Shown here: positions 1 to 13,462 of the stretch, in pieces
Position numbering within the stretch: the first letter of the stretch is position 1
Layout: each line of letters begins with the position of its first letter
NCBI GenBank assembly: GCA_004794655.1
Contig: SMMW01000619.1
Location: 3,837,001 to 3,901,000 of the forward strand
DNA: 64,000 nucleotides
Source of the DNA: Marisa cornuarietis
Lineage: Eukaryota > Mollusca > Gastropoda > Architaenioglossa > Ampullariidae
Reading direction: 5' to 3'
Made by a program: the position numbers and the translations under genes
Notes under the pieces: model-generated
Database searches by the model: none
Seen by the model: the letters and a program-made list of their open reading frames with translations, nothing else
What the model was told of the DNA's origin: nothing

Positions 1-641
1 TCAAATCCAGACATGTGCTACGGGGTCGCAGCAGTGACAGCAGCAATAGCCCCCTAGAGAGGACCTAGCTCGGCAACAACATACAATTTACAGGCTGCAC
101 TCGTCCCTTATATTTCCTATCATATTATCCGGTTGCAAGAGGTAGAGTCTGCAAGCTGATACTAAACGATAAGGTTAAAACATTTGAAAGAAAGCTCCAA
201 CGAAAATTGTTCCGAATTTCCGACAAGAAACACAAGACCAACGATTTTGTACATAGCGTGTCCACCAGCCTTGTGGGACACCAAACAAAATTTCTCGCAA
301 GAGTAAACTTTCAAGCTTGTCTGGTTCAAGTATTTCGTTCGGCACGACACTCGGTCTAAAACCATTCCCCAGGACGCCGGGGGAGGACGCCAAAGAAAAG
401 GCAAACAGAGAAAGAACTGGATGGTCAATATGAACAGACAGATTAATTGTCTGATGCTTTGTCAATACCGATCCAGAAATACCCCCATGACGAGCCTGGT
501 CAGCTGCATCTAGCCACGTCACTTCGACGACCGCAACAAGCTGACCAGCTTCATTGGTAATCACCAAGTACCAATCAAGCAATGGGTGATATATATAAAT
601 ATGTATAAATAATTGCCAAGATGGATTGACTACTGTCTTAC
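1..641. other. intron 5 of receptor copy A; no exon recognised
   Basis: This stretch lies downstream (minus strand) of exon 5 of receptor copy A and should be part of its intron 5. I searched it for the final exon (TM3 remainder, cytoplasmic loop, TM4) that copies B and C carry and found no match, so that exon probably lies left of position 1. A long open frame on the minus strand here resembles no family I recognise. Confidence 0.5.
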
Positions 642-3600
642 CTAAGTGCACCAATGTAGATCATTAGGAAAGAGATGTTTAATGAAGATCGCGGCATTAT
701 GTCCATCAGCACCGTCAAGCTGACACCAGTAGCCAGCAGCAATCCCATTATAAACGACATCTTCTCCCCGCCATTCGACGGAATCAGAAACACGAGGGAG
801 GCCAATAAGGCTAGAAGGACATTGGGGACAATAAGCGTCAGCGTGTGAAATACTCTTCTTCTCTGCAAGAAAACCAACCAAACCAAACTTAATATGTGTC
901 TATGTATCTATGTATAAACATACATGTAAAGCACGAGATCTAGAAAGGAGCTTTCAAAGAATTTTACAAATATAGTCAAGGGAAAAAATATTTTGCAATA
1001 CAAAAATAACAGATGTATGTTTATTTTAGACTTATATCGTTAGCCTACCAAGGTTCTTTTTTTAAATTTAATGGTAAAGTGTCGTATGAAAAGACTGAAT
1101 TTTATAATGATGGTTACATTCTTCCTTCTTTTTTTTAACCTGTGAACAAAGGTGTATGTGTTTGTCTGTGTGTGTGTGCGCGCATGATCCGTTAAAAAGT
1201 AAATTATAAATAAATGAACCTTTTGCTTTAGAAATTAAGCTCCACATATCTTTTCACAGGTATGATAAGCGATCACAGGTGTGGAGCTAACGTCAAGAAA
1301 TCCAGAGGTTTGCCGTTGTTGTCCTCAACTAACTGTTGGTCTTTATCCTCTGTTTTCATCTCTGGAAGTACACGTACTAAGTATATCTTCTACTCAAACA
1401 CATGTTTGAGAGCGGGCTATTAAGCAAAAGAAGAGGATTATTTTTTTCAAACCTACTCTTAAGTAAAAGCTGACAGTAAAGGCTGAGTAGCATTCATCGT
1501 CAAACGTAGTTTCTCCCAGAGTTGCTTCGAGAGACAAAAGTATCCACTGAGAATTTTCAATGAAAAAGATATTGTCTTGTCGAGCCACGACCTCTGAAAT
1601 CTGAACCTGTGTCAAAAAACATATTTTTTGCTTTCAGTTTTACACATTTTGATTGAAAAAAGTTCATACGATTAAATGCGTTATCTTTGCACACCTTTGC
1701 ATTGTTGATGTCAAATAATAGGATAGTAATTATAAAGTTATATTTGCACAATCTATTGTATTTCTTAATCCGACAGCATCCACAAAGCAAAAATTTTGTT
1801 TTCTAAATGTTCCAATAAAGACTTTTTTCTAAGAAAGTTACTTTTTTAAATTAAAATAAAGGCATGATTAAGCAAAGTTTGTTTTGTTGCTTTTTTGTTC
1901 TACGTAATAAATTATTCTAGACAGTATTTTCTGTTAAAGACATGTAGTTTAAAGATATATCTATAATAATGAAAATATATAGAAGGAATAGATAAGTAAT
2001 AACCTTCGATGTAGAGGATGTCCACATACTGACACTGACATTGCATCGTTGAGTATCAAATGGAAAGTATGTTATGTCCATGCGACAGAGTGTTGTGAGG
2101 ACATCTTGATGAAACCGCGTGACTTGGCCATTCGCCTCTACCACTACATTAGACGTGTCGTCAGAGGAAAACAGCGAGGAACGCTGAAACGTATTAATGC
2201 TTTCCATGTACTGTAGACAGAAACATAAAATATACATTTAAGATTTTTATTGACTGTAGGGGAAACAGCGTTTTTACATGTTTTTTGTACGTTAATGGTT
2301 CTTGTCAACATTTTCACACATTATTACTAATACTGTTTTTCAAAAATGCTTTTTTTACTCCTCACACACTCGCTCACTCATTCAGAAAGAAGCAAAATGT
2401 CTTAAACAGCTAATAATATGAACGTTGTATGTCATAATAGAAGGTCCATTTCTTTCTGTAACATTTCTTACCTTTAAGGACTAAATAGTTAAAGGCCCAT
2501 TGCATCGAGGTCAGGGGCCAGTTGCACAACATGTTTCTAACCTTAAAACTGTTCTAAAGAAGCAAAATCACTTCTCTGCATTGCACAAAAACATACAAAA
2601 ATTGTACTGACAGGACCGAAAGCCAGACGTAAGCAACTTGATATTACTTAAAGCAGTTTTGGTTTTAAACATTTTAAATTGTGGTGTGCATTGTAAACTG
2701 ATTATCTGAAAAGATTTAACACTTAAAAGTGTTTAAAATTAGAAATGTGTTGTGCAACTCGCCCCAGTCCTCTTTATTTCCTAAAGGTAGCACTGTTCAC
2801 ATTTGAGTTACCAAGTGTCCAAAGTGTATCCCGCTCAAAGTGGGATCAAATGAATAAAATATGCTGCATACCATGGGTGTCGAACCGGTTAGTGTGGGAT
2901 GATATCGCCATTATGAAGATTTTTTAAGGACAGTTTGTTCCACCTTTATTTTTGGACCCTTTTCTCTTGTGGGAGCTACTCATTATCCCAAAGTCCGCAG
3001 TTGGTAAACATGCTAAAGAACAAGGGGAAGTCTGGAAGAATAGGTAATCCTGGATTAGCTGGCCTGGAAACTTATAAAGTCAGTCAGTCAGTCAGTCAGT
3101 CAGTCAGTCAGTCAGTCAGTCAGTCAGTCAGTCAGTCAGTCAGTTGCGTTTGCTTTCATTGGACTGAACTTAGTTTCTGTCTTACCGGCAGCCAAACTGA
3201 GTTACTGGAAAGTTCTATAGTTGTCAGTCCTCCATATTCCTGCGGATTCCACTTCAGGAACTCATCAAACCACGTCAAAGCTATGTAAGAGTTCTGGGTC
3301 ATGGCTTGGTTCACTTCGTCGATCTTGACACGCAATAAAGATGTTTATTCAACAGTTTTATATACACATGTGCAAACACACATACACATATAAACATTTC
3401 CTCAATCCTATACACTTGCCATGGTAAAAACATTAAATGTGTTACAATGTTTATGATGAGATGAATGGTTGATATTTCTAAAGTAGAGACAAAAGATAAA
3501 ACTTACCTGAAAGATGCTGAACACAACTAAACAGATTGATACGTTTATTATACTGTTGAGATGCAGAACTGGTCTAACTGTGTGGCTGTAGTTGGTCAGC

Positions 3601-3734
3601 AAATCTCTTTCCAGACGGTAGTTGGGATTTTTCTGGGCAAAGCACACAAAGCTCGTGGCTAAAGACAAATAAACTATCCACACTAGTCTGTAACCTCTTG
3701 ACCCCTGGTAACCAGATCTTGAGGACACTGCCAT
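642..3734 (-). CDS. divergent nicotinic-receptor-like Cys-loop channel subunit, copy A (3' partial)
   Basis: Exons on the minus strand, 5' to 3': 3507-3734 (start Met, signal peptide, 76 aa), 3186-3323, 2004-2210, 1457-1606 and 642-862. All have GT/AG borders, and exons 1-4 end in phase 0. The product is a plasma-membrane pentameric channel subunit: N-terminal RLERDLLTNYS-VRP block, loop-D Trp (TWFDEFLKW), WLP, a 13-residue Cys-loop (CRMDITYFPFDTQRC), TM1, GEK, TM2 and the start of TM3. The last exon with TM4 is missing from the window. Copy A differs from B and C at two positions that are normally aromatic: the Trp after GHVT is Arg, and DVWTT reads DVLTT. Loop C has a single Cys (DECY), not the vicinal pair. 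The exon 3 donor is weak (GTTATT). The family call is firm; the ligand is unknown. Confidence 0.85.
2514..2765. mobile_element. MITE copy 1 with terminal inverted repeats, intron 2 of copy A
   Basis: A 252-bp non-coding element starts GGGGCCAGTTGCACAAC and ends with its near-perfect reverse complement; the inverted repeats extend about 25 bp into TTAGAAA. Most of its length matches the element at 5643-5903. It has no coding capacity. The target-site duplication is too short to call. It looks like a non-autonomous DNA transposon. Confidence 0.75.
3078..3144. repeat. (CAGT)n microsatellite
   Basis: About 16 perfect tetranucleotide units lie just 3' of exon 2 of copy A. A second array of the same motif lies at 23730-23773. 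Confidence 0.95.
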
Positions 3735-3896
3735 GACTGATGAAACTTCAGACCAATTTGCTGAAAACTGTTGATACGCTTAGTTAAAGCATATAGCCGC
3801 ACTTCTTTTCTATGACAAATATGTCTGTCTTCTTTTTATATTGACATTGCCTGATACAGCATGTCCCTGGCTTATCTCCACCAGTCAGATATTTAT

Positions 3897-3946
<50 letters not shown>

Positions 3947-4503
3947 CACATGTGACTTCCCTATATGGACAGATGGCGAACAGACATCAAGCCATTTTTT
4001 GTAAAAACCTATTCACCAGTTCTTGCAATACTTGATACTGAGTTCATCAGAGCAGAGTTTAACAACCTTTGTTGAGTTTGACTAGTACTATAATGAAACC
4101 CAGTGGGAGCGTGTTCTGATCATAGAGGACTTGATTGTCGGGAACATGAACCTTTTTGTATTTAATAGGTCTGTCTACTTTTGATTTAGCTCCCTTTACA
4201 CCACCCGAAAGAGCACCACCACCCCGTCTACCACCTCCACCCACACACACACACAATGTAAAATGAAACATGACAAATGGAAACCTTATGTAGGAATAGA
4301 TGTATATGGTGTCACTGTTACTCAAACTGACGGTTGAAAAAAGTTTATAACTGTTCTTGCGACAATGACTCTGTATTCTTTGAAGTAATTTGAAAAGTTT
4401 GGATAGGGGATAAAGAACAGCAAGTAACACATAATTTTTAATAAAAGTTACATAAAACCCTTGAAGATTTGTTTGTCAGACTGTATGTTTATGTGTGTCC
4501 TCG

Positions 4504-4538
<35 letters not shown>

Positions 4539-5094
4539 TTGTGTTAATAGGAGTGTTTCCTGGCCAGCGTTCACGAATGAACAGAGAAACCGTTAGATGT
4601 CTGCTGTGTGTATTTATTGCAGCTACGACATTAAGAGCCAGCACGACGCACCAATGATCCTGTGAATTTGTTTACAACAGCTGCAGCTTTCAAGTGGCAT
4701 AGAAATATAGATAGTCACGTGATTTTAAGGTCATGGAAGGGTCATTGTTGATACGTTTTTGAGCGACGGGGACGCACTGTTATAAGAACGGTGGCCTTCC
4801 CTCAAACAATACATGCAGGGCGAGTATATTTTTACAAGTTATTAAATCGCTCGGCCGAAGAAAAAATAATCACAGTGGCGCATTCTTGATAACAACAACG
4901 AGATTAGAGGCGTCTTGTGAGGGATGGTGCATTCTCTTCCATAACAAACTGTCACAATATTTGGCATGACGGTGAATAAATGGTGAATAAAGACACTGAT
5001 GTTTTAAAAAAATTCTTTTAAGTGTAGTTACACTAAGTTGACAGCAGTTCAATAGTAGCAACCCTGCCTTCTTCATCTACAGCTTTAATGTACT

Positions 5095-5098
<4 letters not shown>

Positions 5099-5174
<76 letters not shown>
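5099..5174. repeat. (GT)n microsatellite
   Basis: Uninterrupted dinucleotide run of about 38 units between receptor copies A and B. Confidence 0.97.
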
Positions 5175-5179
<5 letters not shown>

Positions 5180-5642
5180 GTATATTTATCTTTTAGTGCA
5201 TGTGTTTGGTGTGCCAGTAAGCAAAACTAAAAAAAATGATACTTTGAATGTTTAAAAATGTATTCGAAGAAAATAAGAAATCTGATCTAATCATTTACTT
5301 CAGAATGGTCTCACGTGCAAATTACACTTCCCAATCAATCAATCAATTAAAAAGACAAAGTTTTTAAAAACAATATATATATATATATAAGCATTGGTGT
5401 CATAGGTCTAACTAGAACTTAAAGTAGGAAATATCTTGAGGAAAACCGCTGGTCCTACATCAACAATCAGACGAGTACGATGCAAACATGAGTAACTAGT
5501 ATTTGATTTGCACAGGCGTCAACCTTGCTACATGAAGTCGTGACAGTCAGACCATGTTGTCATAGTAACAGGATAAAAAGCTCATGTTTCTAAAAAAATA
5601 GTCTGGCAGTATAATAAAAAACAAATCCCCTAAAACACCAGA

Positions 5643-5903
5643 GGCCGTTGCACAACACGTTTCTAAACCTTAAAACTGTTCTAAAGAGGCAAAATCTCTT
5701 CTAAGCCATTTTGATTCTTCGCAGAAAAACATACAAAAAATTGTACTGACAGGACGGAAAGTCAGACTTAAACAACTTTATCTTACATAAAGCAGTTTTA
5801 GTTTTAAAAATTCTAAAATTGTGGTGTGTACTTTAAAATAATTATCTAAATAGAGTTAAGGCCTAAAAGTGTTTAAAATTAGAAATGTGTTGTGCAACTG
5901 GCC
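5643..5903. mobile_element. MITE copy 2, same family as 2514-2765
   Basis: This 261-bp element shares both termini (GTTGCACAACAC... and its inverse) and most of the interior with the element at 2514-2765. It sits just 3' of receptor copy B. It has no ORF. Confidence 0.75.
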
Positions 5904-6507
5904 ACAGGAGACCTGGTACAATATTTCTTTTGCAGTTACTTCACCCTTTCCCTCCATCTATTCATATTCACCATCGGCTCAAACATAGATATACTTTGAT
6001 TTACTCACAGATAATTTGTGCTCGTGCGTGCATTCGTGCCTGTGTGTGCTTTTGTGTGAATGAATGTTGTTTATCTGTTACGTTTTCTTCTGCCCTGTTG
6101 CTAGTTATTTTATTAAGAAAGTCTTTCTTTCTTAGCATAAAAATACACACATCAGTCAGTTGGTCGCCTAAATGAAGGCCTCAATTAGAGTCCTTGGTAA
6201 TTGCGAAATATATCAATATGCAGCTGTTATTACATTGTGTAATAAGCTGCTAATAATTCTTTTCAAATAAAAGAAAACAGTGTTAAACTTTACGAAATTA
6301 AAACATTACACGTCAAAGTAAAGGTATGCCAAAATGTTTTAGTAAATTTGAAAAAAAAACAGGTTTAAGCCTCATTTTCGCAATAAAGACGCTTTATAAG
6401 CTTTCTGAAAACTTAAAAACAATTTTAACCTTTTGACAGTCTGCTTACTGTTCAGCATCTTTGGCAAGCTACCCTGGTTGATAAGCTCTTGACCAGACGA
6501 TATTAAT

Positions 6508-9500
6508 TTAAGACGATCCGAGTAAAAGAACAATTATTAGTATGATTGTCATTCCGACAACGACACTAATAGAGATACGAAAACAGACAAGATTTAATGT
6601 AGAAGCCACATCCACCCAGCTGATCTTTTCTTGACTATCTGTTCCTGCCGATGTTTTATTTGAACTGTACTCGTCTCCCATTGTGTCGCGGAGATCCTCC
6701 ATTGCACCGACGTTGTTGTAGTCGCAGTGGTCCTCGAAAGTCTGGGAGGTCTTCCTAAAGTTGTTAACTTCTACACCCTGAACATGTTCTGCTGTACTTT
6801 TCAAACGATGGAGGTCTTTTCCGGAAAACTTAAGCAGAAACTTTACAAGTTGGGTTGTCTTGGCACCAACTGGTCCATCAAGTGAGCGACAGTAGATGAT
6901 GTAGGCAGCGGCAACTACAGCCATAGCCGTAGTCATACTGGAAAGGCAAACACGTGCACAATGACATTCTAAACACGCACAAACCTACATACATAATTAA
7001 AACAGGAATATTCCTCTTTTTCGTGAAATTATTGCAAAGTTTAATGATATTACGATGTTTAAGTTTAGCATTTACTGTGACCATGATACAAATATTTAAC
7101 TGCTTTGAACGTCCCTAGCTTATTTGTACTTATCTGTATCACTAAGCACAACCCTCGTCACGCAGGTTAATATTAAAGGGAGATAACTAACCTTAAATGA
7201 TACAGTCAGTATGTTTGCCAGTCAGATTTCCCTGTTCACCTTGGTTTTGGTCTCGATTCAAGTTAACCTGAAGGCAAGCTCTAACTGTCTTTAATTGCCA
7301 ATAGGACTTTATGGTGGTGGCACTCCAGAGAGACAGCAGTGCTAATTACAGATTCACGTGCATGTTCTAATTAGGAAATTGGGAATAGTTTCCTTAGCAT
7401 AAAAAGTTAATGCTTGCGTTTGAAATGTCACTATAAATGCGATAATCGCTTTATAATATGAAATCAATAATTTCTGCAGAATGTGATAATCTTCTTTTGA
7501 CTGTTCCTAATAGACGGAAATGGCTTCGTTATCGTTCCTGTCCATTAAAATGCCGCATGGGATGGAGAACTTACCTCAGTGCAGTAATGTAGATCATTAG
7601 GAAGGAGAGGTTTAATGAAGATCTCGGCATGACATCCATCAGCACTGTGATGCTGACACCAGTTGCCAGAAGCAGCCCCATTATAAACGACATCTTCTCC
7701 CCGGTATCCACCGGAAGTAGAAACACGAGGGACGCCAGCAACGCCAGTATAACGTTAGGTACGATAAGGGTCAAAGTGTGAAACACTCTTCTTCTCTGAC
7801 AAAAAAGCAAAACAGAAGATACTCATAACTAAGAGATTATGATTAACAATCACATGTAAAAAAAATGCTACAACAAAAGCAGCCTTAGTCTTCTTTAATA
7901 AATTAGTAGGCAACATATGAGATGTAACAATATATTAACAGATTTAGAGAATAGGTTTTTATAATGAGAGACAGGTTAACTTCTGATCTAAGAGAAAAAA
8001 ACAGGCGTTAAACAATCTGTAAACACACATAAATAATCAAGATCATAGCAAGTCCAAAGGCTAGCAGTAGGTGTGTTTTATTTGTTATAATCATTCTATT
8101 CTAAACGTCTAAAAAGTAAGGGCTAAACTGTTCTATTTCAAGATATTTTGGTTTATTATAATCATCTTCGTTTTGTTTTACACGCAATGTAATATATTTA
8201 GTGATCTTTTGCACTTTTCGCTAGAGATAGACACATATTTAGCAAGAAGACAGAGGACACACTTGAGAACAGAAGCTTACTTTTAGGTAAAAGGCCACTG
8301 TAAAGGATGAATAGCTTATGTTGTCAAAGGGAGCTTCTCTGATTGATGCTTTGAGAGACAAGAGAATCCATTCAGAGTTCTCCATAAAATAAACATCTTC
8401 TTGTCGAGGATCGATGTTAACAAACTGAACCTGTTCACAAATCAATGCCTTTCTTTAGCTCTTAGGAGTCCAGTTTCTCATTGCTTGATGTTTCTGTTAA
8501 ATGACGAATGCTAGAGTTTATCACAGGGAATATGCTTTACTAGTAAAACTAAAATCACGTGTGCATATTTTAAGCTTATCTAAGTATACGATGACAATTT
8601 GTTGACAGAAGGCGTAATGAAATTTTTGAAATCAGTATTTTTATTTAAATGTTGACAGAAAATGTGATAACATGGAAGCTAGCGGATGGTCATTGGGCGG
8701 AAGGGGGCGAGAGCCAGTGCAGAGTCGATGTGGTCAGTAAGGTCCGGAGGATGGAAGAAAAGATAATATCACAGGGGCGCGAATTTTTATAAGAGGCCAT
8801 AAGGGGAAGAAATATGGACAACAGCAAATCAGGAATTTGACAACTAAAAGGGAACGACCACCGATGGTGTACCAGCATCGCCACACGATAACACATCGGC
8901 CATCAGATCATTCTTCATTGCCAGGCATCGCTCTATTGACAAAGATTCCTTTCGAGTGGAGTTTAATATATTGGGGAAGAGGTAGTCTGTCCTTCCAAGA
9001 ATGTAACTTCCCTGGGTATAGATGTAGACACATAGCAGTGTTTTTTATCGCTTGGGGAACGAAAGTTTTGCGATTTATACATTAAACTTCTCACAGTCAG
9101 GCATCGGGCAAGGGCATCCAGACGACACTTTCAAAGTCTTGCGGGAAGCTTAGAGTTAGCTTGTCAAGTCGAGTGAGGAGGGCGTTTTTTCTTTGGTGAA
9201 TTGTTGACAGCATTGTGCGAGTGAAGCAATAGAGGAACAAAGAACAGGCCCTGTGATCCATCTTGATAAACTGTCTTCCAGTGTGCTCCTCTCCTACAGA
9301 GTCCTTTTCTTCACAATAAATATTTTTAGCAACTCTAAGAGAGAACAAAGTTTTACAAATATTGTAAAGTTATGCCAGAGCAGTGTATATATATATATAT
9401 ATATTGAAATACTATAGAATATTTTAAAAGGGAAATTCATACCTGGGATTTTGAAGAGGACCACATGCTGACACTGAAGTTGCATTGTTGGGTGTCAAAT

Positions 9501-10805
9501 GGAAAGTAAGTTATATCCATACGACATATCGTTGTCCACACATCTTGATGAAACCATGTCACGTGACCATTTGCCTTTACAATTACTCTCGACATGTCAT
9601 CAGTGGAGATAATCCAGGAGCCAGCTGCCGTGTTTAAAATTTCCATAAACTTGAACAGAAAGATCTTTGTTGTATTTCTTATAATGAGTTTTGCGTATAA
9701 TGCCGCATATGACCACACAATAACAAAACGTAATAAAGGAATTATGGGATCTGCATATAGTTTTTGTTGTTGGACGGTACGAACATTTTAACATACTTTC
9801 ACACTTAGGGGTAAGGATTGATAAAGGTAAAGAGAAAAATCTGGTGCATAGGTGTGTGTAAAGATGTTGAAGATGAATGCTGAACTCAGAAGCTTAGGAC
9901 AGTGACTGTACATTACCATGATGCAAAATGAAGCTGATGTAATGTATTCATATTTCTCTTTGCGCACAACCAGCGCCATTTTGGTTTCAAAAATATAACG
10001 AGCTAGTGCATGAGTTGCTGTCACTTACTTGCTCACTGACTCAACTGCTCAACGAATTTCTCGCTATTTCCCTCTTCTCTTGTCAGTCAGGCAGGTGAAA
10101 AAAAGACAGAGAGGATGCTTATTGTTTACTGGTGGTTTTTTTTGTCTTTCTGGTTATCTGCCTAAAGTTCTTCCTTTCTGTATTTCCATCAGTGCCAGTA
10201 TTTTTTTTTAATTTTTAATGAAAATGTCTGTAGACAGCATTTACTGCCTTACCGGCAACCAAACCTTCTTGCTGGAAAACTCAGAAGCTGCTACTCCTCC
10301 GTAATCTTGTGGATCCCACTGCAGGAGTTCGTCAAACCATGTCAAGGCCATGTAGGAGTTCTGTGTCATGGCTTGGATCGTTTCGTCGACCTTTTATAAT
10401 ATTAATGAACAACAATTGTACTGCTTGGATCTTTTTATGCCTACAACAAATCATTCATGGACTATCACAAAATTTGTTACGGTACGTAACATGAGCCACA
10501 AATTTTGTCCTGTGAGCAATGTATTTTCGAAACATACACATTTTTTTTTCATTAAAAAAACCGACAACACTCACCTCGTAGACGCAGAGCACAAGGAAAC
10601 TGATGGAGACATTAGTTACTGTGTTGACATTCAAGACTGGCCTGACTGTTGCGCTGTAGTTGGTTAGCAAATCTTCTTCCAGACGGTAATACTCATTCCT
10701 TTTCCAGGCAGCACCAATGGGGTGCAGCGTTAGAAACCAATAAACTAACCACACCATAATTTGGCCTTTTGATTCCTTGTACCAATTTCTTGAGGACGTC
10801 GACAT
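6508..10805 (-). CDS. divergent nicotinic-receptor-like Cys-loop channel subunit, copy B
   Basis: Six exons: 10575-10805 (start Met, signal peptide), 10253-10390, 9443-9649, 8281-8430, 7575-7795 and 6508-6937, giving 458 aa ending LLLGSS-stop. Exon 5 ends in phase 2; all others end in phase 0. Visible domains: ligand-binding domain with loop-D Trp (TWFDELLQW), WLP, Trp after GHVT, Cys-loop Cys at about 165 and 179, and loop-B Trp (SVSMW). TM1 is near 249-268, GEK at 274-276, then TM2 and TM3, a short cytoplasmic loop of about 95 aa, and TM4 near 434-456. Glu at -1' of TM2 fits cation selectivity. The loop-A Tyr is replaced (EILNTAAG) and loop C lacks the vicinal Cys pair, so it is not a canonical acetylcholine-binding alpha subunit. 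Intron 3 carries a moderately GC-rich stretch (about 8.69-9.35 kb) that I could not identify. Confidence 0.92.
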
Positions 10806-12126
10806 GACTTACTGAACTTTACTCCAGAGAAGAATCTGCTAGCAAGAGTAGACAGTTACCAGCTTGCCACTGAGTAGTCTGTTGGCAATGCACTCTTTTT
10901 GCATCCGAGGCTGTAATTTTGAAAATTCATTGCGCGACCATCATGCAAAAAACGTTTCTATGAATGCTTTGCATTTGGCGATTGAAAATTAAATATTTAG
11001 CCTCGACAATCCGCTTATTGGTGTCCGTAGAGACTTTTAGACTGTTCCGTGTGTTACTGCAGTTCTCTTTGATCGTAACAAGCCGTTATAGGCATTTGCA
11101 AGTTATTAAAAATTAACAGCTTCATAAGAGCACACCAGAGTGACAGAACTGCTCTACAGCTTTACTCTAAATATTGTGGAACGATTAAATATGTATCACA
11201 GACTGCAATATTTCCATTGCTATTGACATTTGCAGCGGGCAACTGGGATCAGGTCCAGCAGTCTGGCTTTCTGAAATCTTTTGACCCAATTCACCAAATC
11301 ATAAATCTGCTTCAGTCGTTCTATGGAAGAATGATCTACAAACATATTCACACACTTTTATCGGGTGAACGTGTTGTTCTTAAGGATTGGAGTGTTGTGC
11401 TGCTAGTGTGATGATGGTACATGCTGACTTGTAAATCACACGACAACTACAGCAAAGTCATAAAAAGCACATAAAACATTTTTCCAGTAATTCTTTAGGT
11501 TTGAAAACAATTAAAAACAAATGGAAACAATAATTGTTCAGTGAGCTGTTCTGATTTCTAGATACTCCCTGTCTCTACTCACAATAGGTAAGCGCAATGT
11601 CTTCAATGCCTCTTACATAAACACTGTAGGCAAAGTCTAAATTATGGATTTCAAATAAGTAAAACAATACATACATTTAAAAAAATTTTGATATCCACTC
11701 AAAACGCAAAGATTTTTACACGCTTTAAAACCTCACGAAAAGAACGAATTTTACCCTTGAAATTAATAGTTAAGATCTTAAAATTATTTTAAATGACAGA
11801 TTTATTTATCTTACAAAGATTTGAAAGTTAATAAAGCATCCACTCTCGTACGTATAGCTCTCCCATGATTCTCTGTGGAAACTGTATTACTGCAATGCAT
11901 TATATAGCTTCTGTCTGCTGCACTAGCCGGGATTAAGCAAAGTATACATACTTTTTAGGGTATCAAATGCAAGAATTCGCGCGCACACGCACACACAAAC
12001 AAACACACAAACGCACTCTGACATACTGACACACACCGCCCTACACACAACCACACAAACACATAATGACATACTGACACACAAACGGATAACAGATACC
12101 TCCTCCACACACACAAGCGCGCATGC

Positions 12127-12166
<40 letters not shown>

Positions 12167-13462
12167 CAGCTTCTTTTCTCTCGTGCAAGTGTTACTTCCA
12201 AAGACATTAAACTTTGATGTCAGAGTCTCATAACAAACAAACGACACAAGACTCTCGGTCAGGAGGTGACACCTTCTGCCAGTTCGCCTACAGCCACCGT
12301 AGATAATTAAAGGGAAAAGCAAGAGAAATGGTGAGCGGGTTCTCAATGATAAATAATAATGTGTCTTATATCTAGTAAAGACTTCACTTGTAAATGAGCC
12401 GTTTACTTATAATTGTGATTAAAGGATACCATTTAGTCAAGTTCATAAACCCTTGAGGTCTGCACTATTCTTTGGTGAAAAACAAACTGACTGGCTCTAA
12501 CGTGTAACATAGGCGGACACGAGACAAAATAAAATAGACAGAAAACGAACAAACGAACAAACAAACAAAAAAGCCGAGCGATGCTGGAGTATTGTCAGGA
12601 CTTTTGTGGCGGACCGATTTGTCACGCGGGTGACCGAGCTGCACGTGTTGAATTAGTAAAAGGCTTTCCTTTAGAAGGCTGGACGCCCAGCTAGTGCCCT
12701 GGACTGATGGTCCTGGCAGATACCATGGAGTATGTGGATTGGAGAATATGATTTGGAGTATTCATCCTAGTAACCGGCTTGGGGGCCCAATAACATCAGA
12801 AGAAGGAATCCCCAAAGTAGCAAGACAGAAAAGTGTGGTCTTTCGCTACCAAGAGGTAACTTCGATTTGTTTTTAGCATCTGCCCGCTAGCAAAGGTGTC
12901 TATGATTTTCAGATATTCTTCAATATATATATATATATTCTTGGATCAGAAGGACATTAGTCTCCAGTGACTGTAACTAAAAGTGTCGTTAAAACAGTGT
13001 CAAGTGTAAAGATATACAAGTGATCTTGTACCCAACTAAGTCCGGGTAGCTGCGAGAGTGGGCGTCTGTGACACCACGTGACAAGAAAGGTATCGACCGA
13101 TGCAGCAAAACTATCAAATCAGTTCAACCAATAAACCAACAACTCTTGCTGATCCTAATGTACACACAGAGATCATCGTCCGGCAACGTCTATGACGATT
13201 TCAACATCAAATGTGCAGAAACTTCATTCAAACTATGTTCGTAGCATTTTTAGAACTGTTCAAGCTCACCATGTATCACTATTGTCGTGGTAGCGTGTAT
13301 CAATTTAAAATTATTTTGAGGAATAGCTATTACACCTCACTAACCATTTTAGACATAGAACTGCAACCCACTTCACAAAAACAGAATACGGACAACTATT
13401 CGATGAAACCATACCATTTCCCTTGCTTTTACCTTTAACTCGTGAATAAAAGATATACAAGT
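10806..13462. other. intergenic region between receptor copies B and C
   Basis: I recognise no exon. The main content is CA-rich low-complexity DNA at 11975-12162, with an uninterrupted (AC)n run at 12132-12162. Open frames here are short and lack family resemblance. Confidence 0.7.

Larger units (their letters stand above)
3735..6507. other. intergenic region between receptor copies A and B
   Basis: No exon is recognised. It holds an (AC)n run at 3899-3945, a (GCGT)n run at 4502-4538, a long (GT)n run at 5099-5174 and a MITE at 5643-5903. The promoter of copy A (right side) and the 3' UTR of copy B should lie here, but I cannot place them. Confidence 0.7.

Noticed and set aside
175..654. 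A 159-codon minus-strand frame at the left edge as the last exon of receptor copy A
   Set aside because: It shows no TM3/TM4 or MTTxxxVVAxAYI-type similarity to exon 6 of copies B and C and overlaps exon 5 in another frame.
11923..12346. Cys-rich minus-strand frames that could look like toxin-like peptides
   Set aside because: The Cys residues come from CA/GT repeats; there is no signal peptide or spaced disulfide pattern.
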